From the NCBI GenBank assembly GCA_030633145.1, contig DAOVTM010000164.1:1-8547 (forward strand): 8,547 nt of DNA. The letters run 5' to 3'. Origin of the DNA: Desulfobulbaceae bacterium. Its GTDB lineage: Bacteria > Desulfobacterota > Desulfobulbia > Desulfobulbales > Desulfobulbaceae. Below are positions 5,981 through 8,547 of the stretch, one piece after another (position 1 is the first letter of the stretch; every line of letters begins with the position of its first letter). The translations under genes were made by a program, and so were the position numbers. The notes under the pieces were generated by a model that made no database searches, had not been told where the DNA came from, and saw nothing but the letters and a program-made list of their open reading frames with translations.

Positions 5981-6963
5981 GCCGACACCAGTTGTATCCT
6001 TTTCATCTCATGCTCCACCATACCTTTTGCCACATCCCCCATCGTATAACGTGCCTTCCAGCCCAGTACCCACCTGGCTCGCTCAGCATTGCCGCAACTA
6101 TGCTTAATATCCACTGGTCGATACAAGGCTGGATCACTGGTAACGTATTGTTGCCAGTCCAAATCCAGGGTGCTGAAGACCGCTGCGACAAAATCTCGCA
6201 GGCTGTTACTCTCGCCGGTGGCGATGACATAATCATCAGGCTGCTCGTGCTGCAACATCAACCACATGGCCTCTACATATTCTGGTGCCCAGCCCCAGTC
6301 GCGCCATATATCCGTGTTGCCCAGTACCAGTTTCTCATCACTTCCCCCCGCAATTCGGCAGGCAGCACAAACGATCTTCTTGGTGACAAAACGGGACGGT
6401 CGCAGGGGTGACTCGTGGTTAAAGAGAATCCCACTGCAAACAAAGAGGTCATAGGCTGAGCGATAGTTATCCACCAGCCAAAAGGCAGAAGCCTTGGCAA
6501 CGGCATAGGGGCTGCTTGGATGAAAGGTGGTTGTCTCATCCGCACAGCCGGTTCCGGTATCCCCGTAACATTCACTGGAGGAGGCATTGTACAGTTTAAT
6601 CGGCTTACCGTAAAAACGGATTGCCTCCAACAGGTTAAGCGTTCCGCCACTGATGCTCTCCATGGTCTCCACCGGCTGGGCAAAGGAGAGTCCAACAGAG
6701 GTCTGGCCTGCCAGATTATAGATCTCGTCCGGTTCTGCCTCGGCAATAGCCTGCAGCACACTACGAAAATCGTTGATTGCCATGGAGAGAACCTTTACCT
6801 GATCCTGAATTCCCAGCAGCTTGAGGTTGGTAAAGAGAGACATCTGCGCGTCTCTGGAGGTTCCATAGACCGTGTAGCCCTTTTCTAAAAGGAGTCGGGC
6901 AAGATAGGAACCGTCCTGGCCGGAAACTCCGACGATTAATGCTTTTTTTACTTGAATGTTCAT
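5977..6963 (-). CDS. gmd: GDP-mannose 4,6-dehydratase family protein (extended SDR)
   Basis: This NDP-sugar dehydratase would convert GDP-mannose to GDP-4-keto-6-deoxy-mannose, the precursor of fucose, D-rhamnose, perosamine and related sugars. The N-terminus has the cofactor-binding VGVSGQDGSYLA (11-22) with the GQDGSYL hallmark of the Gmd family, then NLAGQTSV (83-90). The catalytic set is SSSE (128-131), where E. coli Gmd has Thr-x-Glu, plus Y153 and K157 in SPYAVAK. HESPLRPSRFVTKKI (183-197), GNTDIWRDWGWAPEYVEAM (215-233) and DPALYRPVDIKHSCGNAERA (277-296) match the substrate-binding part. At 328 residues it is somewhat shorter than the usual 340-370. Gmd-like relatives act on other GDP sugars such as GDP-heptose, so the exact substrate is open. 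The AAGGA upstream directly abuts the ATG, an unusually short spacing, and no other start is in frame. It is the first gene of the cluster. Confidence 0.88.
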   Translation of the reverse strand: MNIQVKKALIVGVSGQDGSYLARLLLEKGYTVYGTSRDAQMSLFTNLKLLGIQDQVKVLSMAINDFRSVLQAIAEAEPDEIYNLAGQTSVGLSFAQPVETMESISGGTLNLLEAIRFYGKPIKLYNASSSECYGDTGTGCADETTTFHPSSPYAVAKASAFWLVDNYRSAYDLFVCSGILFNHESPLRPSRFVTKKIVCAACRIAGGSDEKLVLGNTDIWRDWGWAPEYVEAMWLMLQHEQPDDYVIATGESNSLRDFVAAVFSTLDLDWQQYVTSDPALYRPVDIKHSCGNAERARWVLGWKARYTMGDVAKGMVEHEMKRIQLVSA

Positions 6964-7332
6964 TCCTTATAATGAGTTATAATCTGTTCTTGCTTAATTA
7001 CCTATGCTGTTCTTCAACATATTATTATCAAATATTTTTTTGCATCCCGTAAGCAGAAAAACAATCAAATTTTCATACAGAGTATTCAGCCACTTTCGTA
7101 ATTATGATACAAAAATCTCAGGTAACGGATCTATCCAATATACCCGCATAATGGAAAAACCGCAATGAAATGAGTATCTATTAAATCCAAACGGAAATCA
7201 CGGGCCGACAAAATGGTATTTTGCTTGACAGAGAGTCCCCACAGGGTAAACTCTTTTCATATTATCACAACTAATCCGGTGCAAAAAACGCAAATACAAC
7301 AGACAAGTATTTAACGGGTAAAGTCGCATAAA
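6964..7332. other. Divergent intergenic region, 369 bp
   Basis: This A+T-rich stretch separates the minus-strand glycan cluster from the plus-strand ATPase gene, so it should contain promoters for both directions. The plus-strand promoter is recognisable (7225-7252). For the minus strand I see several A+T-rich hexamers but no convincing -35/-10 pair. Next to the dehydratase start, TTATAAT occurs twice ten bases apart (6967-6973 and 6977-6983). No coding frame of interest, tRNA or strong terminator is visible. Confidence 0.6.
7225..7252 (+). promoter_or_regulatory. Sigma-70-like promoter for the ATPase gene
   Basis: A perfect -35 hexamer TTGACA (7225-7230) is followed, after a 16-base spacer, by TAAACT (7247-7252), which matches four of six consensus -10 positions. 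Transcription would begin near 7259, leaving a leader of about 74 bases. The spacer and -10 contain an imperfect dyad: GAGT (7233-7236) with ACTC (7250-7253), and inside it CCC (7238-7240) with GGG (7244-7246). This dyad is placed where a repressor could act. Confidence 0.5.
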
Positions 7333-8547
7333 ATGGAAAAATTTTTTAATACAGCCGGGCCTGTACGCAAAAATCTTCACTATATGATTCCTTTCCAGCA
7401 GCGGATCGACTGGGAAGATATACAACATCTTATTGCCAGCGAGAAGTATTTCCTCCTCCATGCCCCCAGGCAAACCGGTAAAACCAGTATTTTACTGGCA
7501 ATGATGCACAATTTAAATGATGTCGGAACATATCATGTTCTTTATGCAAACATTGAGGGGGCGCAAGCTGCAAGAAATAATGTTGATTCCGGTATGGAAA
7601 CGGTTTGCAGTGCCATTGCCCAGGCAGCAAGAATTTATCTGCAAGAAGACCGGTTAAACGACTGGCTGCACACCTCCGGCCACAAGGTAACAGGTGGAGA
7701 TCGCCTCAACAGAATGCTGACCTTCTGGGCGGAAATAAGCAACCGCCCCACAGTTCTTTTTCTCGATGAAGCTGATGCCCTGGTGGGAGACACCCTGATA
7801 TCCCTGCTGCGTCAAATCCGTTCCGGCTATAATCAACGACCTGATTTCTTTCCACAAAGCATAGTCTTATGCGGCCTGCGTGATATCAAGGATTACCGGA
7901 TTCACCGCTCAGACGGGGATATAATAACCGGCGGATCAGCCTTCAATATCAAGGCAAAATCATTACGTCTTGGAAACTTCGTTTTTGACGAGATAAAGGC
8001 CTTATACATGCAGCATACCGAGGCAACAGGACAGGAATTCAAGCCGGGAATTCTTGAAGAGCTGTGGCAGGACAGCAATGGGCAACCCTGGCTGGTCAAT
8101 GCCATGGGCCATGAAATGACCTGGGAAAATAAATCAGCCAGAAACAGGAAAGCTCCTATCACGTTGAATCAGTATTGGGAAGCCCGTGAGCGGTTAATAC
8201 AATCACGGGCAACACATCTTGATCAACTGACGGACAAACTACGGGAACCACGAGTCCGGCAAACCATTTCCGCTCTGCTGGCAGGGCATGAGACAGGGTT
8301 GTTGATACCTGATGATGACCTGCAATATCTGGAAGATCTTGGCCTTATCATCCGCCGTCCCCAAGTCAGAATCAGCAATAGAATTTATCGGGAAATAATC
8401 CCCCGTGAGCTGACGGTTTCCACCCAGGAAACCATCCCGGAACAGCAGGAATGGTATCTTACCCAGGATAACCATTTGGACATACACAAACTCCTCACAT
8501 CCTTTCAACAGTTTTTCCGTGAAAATTCCGACTCCTGGATAGAACAA
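7333..8547 (+). CDS. P-loop ATPase of uncharacterised family, 3' end beyond the window
   Basis: The frame is open for 405 codons and runs off the window edge. The N-terminus FNTAGPVRKNLHYMIPFQQR (5-24) precedes a variant Walker A, APRQTGKT (44-51), with Ala in place of the first Gly. Walker B is TVLFLDEAD (140-148), with D145 and E146. A sensor-like IVLCGLRD (177-184) leads into GGSAFNIKAKSLRLGNF (200-216), and GQPWLVNA (250-257) marks the lid region. Residues about 296-360, ending in NRIYREIIPREL (349-360), look like a winged helix; compare the STAND/AAA ATPases. From memory, full-length relatives end in a PD-(D/E)XK-like nuclease region, which cannot be checked here. The ATG is the first start after an in-frame TAA at 7312-7314; no good Shine-Dalgarno precedes it. 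It is transcribed away from the glycan genes and is probably functionally independent. Its biological role is not established. Confidence 0.85.
   Translation, partial: MEKFFNTAGPVRKNLHYMIPFQQRIDWEDIQHLIASEKYFLLHAPRQTGKTSILLAMMHNLNDVGTYHVLYANIEGAQAARNNVDSGMETVCSAIAQAARIYLQEDRLNDWLHTSGHKVTGGDRLNRMLTFWAEISNRPTVLFLDEADALVGDTLISLLRQIRSGYNQRPDFFPQSIVLCGLRDIKDYRIHRSDGDIITGGSAFNIKAKSLRLGNFVFDEIKALYMQHTEATGQEFKPGILEELWQDSNGQPWLVNAMGHEMTWENKSARNRKAPITLNQYWEARERLIQSRATHLDQLTDKLREPRVRQTISALLAGHETGLLIPDDDLQYLEDLGLIIRRPQVRISNRIYREIIPRELTVSTQETIPEQQEWYLTQDNHLDIHKLLTSFQQFFRENSDSWIEQ

Noticed and set aside
6273..6761. 162-codon minus-strand frame inside the dehydratase gene
   Set aside because: It is an out-of-frame shadow of a gene whose own frame has complete, ordered family motifs.
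7151..7168. Tiny plus-strand frame ATG-GAA-AAA-CCG-CAA-TGA ahead of the ATPase
   Set aside because: It is five codons long, lies upstream of the predicted transcription start and lacks a ribosome-binding site. Its similarity to the ATPase's first codons is limited to nine bases.

Overview
The window carries most of a surface-glycan (O-antigen, capsule or exopolysaccharide type) gene cluster from a Gram-negative bacterium. A divergent ATPase gene lies on one side of it and a palindrome-rich non-coding stretch on the other. The glycan genes are all on the minus strand and read from 6963 down to 299, in this order: a GDP-mannose 4,6-dehydratase-family enzyme, a GT4-type glycosyltransferase, a CmoB-like SAM methyltransferase, a GT1_2/CgeB-type glycosyltransferase, a polytopic GT-C-like membrane protein, and a DPM1-like GT2 glycosyltransferase. 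The first pair and the middle pair are coupled by 4-base stop/start overlaps; the other junctions are gaps of 74 to 107 bases. This fits one polycistronic unit, possibly with internal promoters.

A plausible division of labour, inferred from family membership, is as follows. The dehydratase makes a GDP-4-keto-6-deoxy sugar. The two cytoplasmic GT-B enzymes build a chain and the methyltransferase decorates a sugar. The GT2 enzyme charges undecaprenyl phosphate with a sugar, and the GT-C membrane protein may use that lipid-linked sugar on the periplasmic side. No flippase, polymerase or ligase (Wzx, Wzy, WaaL, Wzm/Wzt) lies inside the window, so the cluster probably continues outside it or its partners are elsewhere.

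Bases 1-298 contain no convincing gene. They hold a candidate 214-bp non-autonomous mobile element (39-252) with 13-bp perfect terminal inverted repeats and a near-perfect 8-bp flanking duplication. Inside it is a cluster of nested GC-rich palindromes. Bases 6964-7332 are a divergent intergenic region with a good sigma-70-like promoter for the plus-strand gene. That gene (7333 to the window end, incomplete) encodes a P-loop ATPase with a variant Walker A motif and a winged-helix-like segment. I recall this family as expanded in cable bacteria and large sulfur bacteria, with no settled function.

Together with the mixed base composition, this suggests a Desulfobulbales-like or sulfur-cycle proteobacterium. 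That assignment rests on recollection of the ATPase family and is tentative. I saw no CRISPR array, tRNA or rRNA gene.
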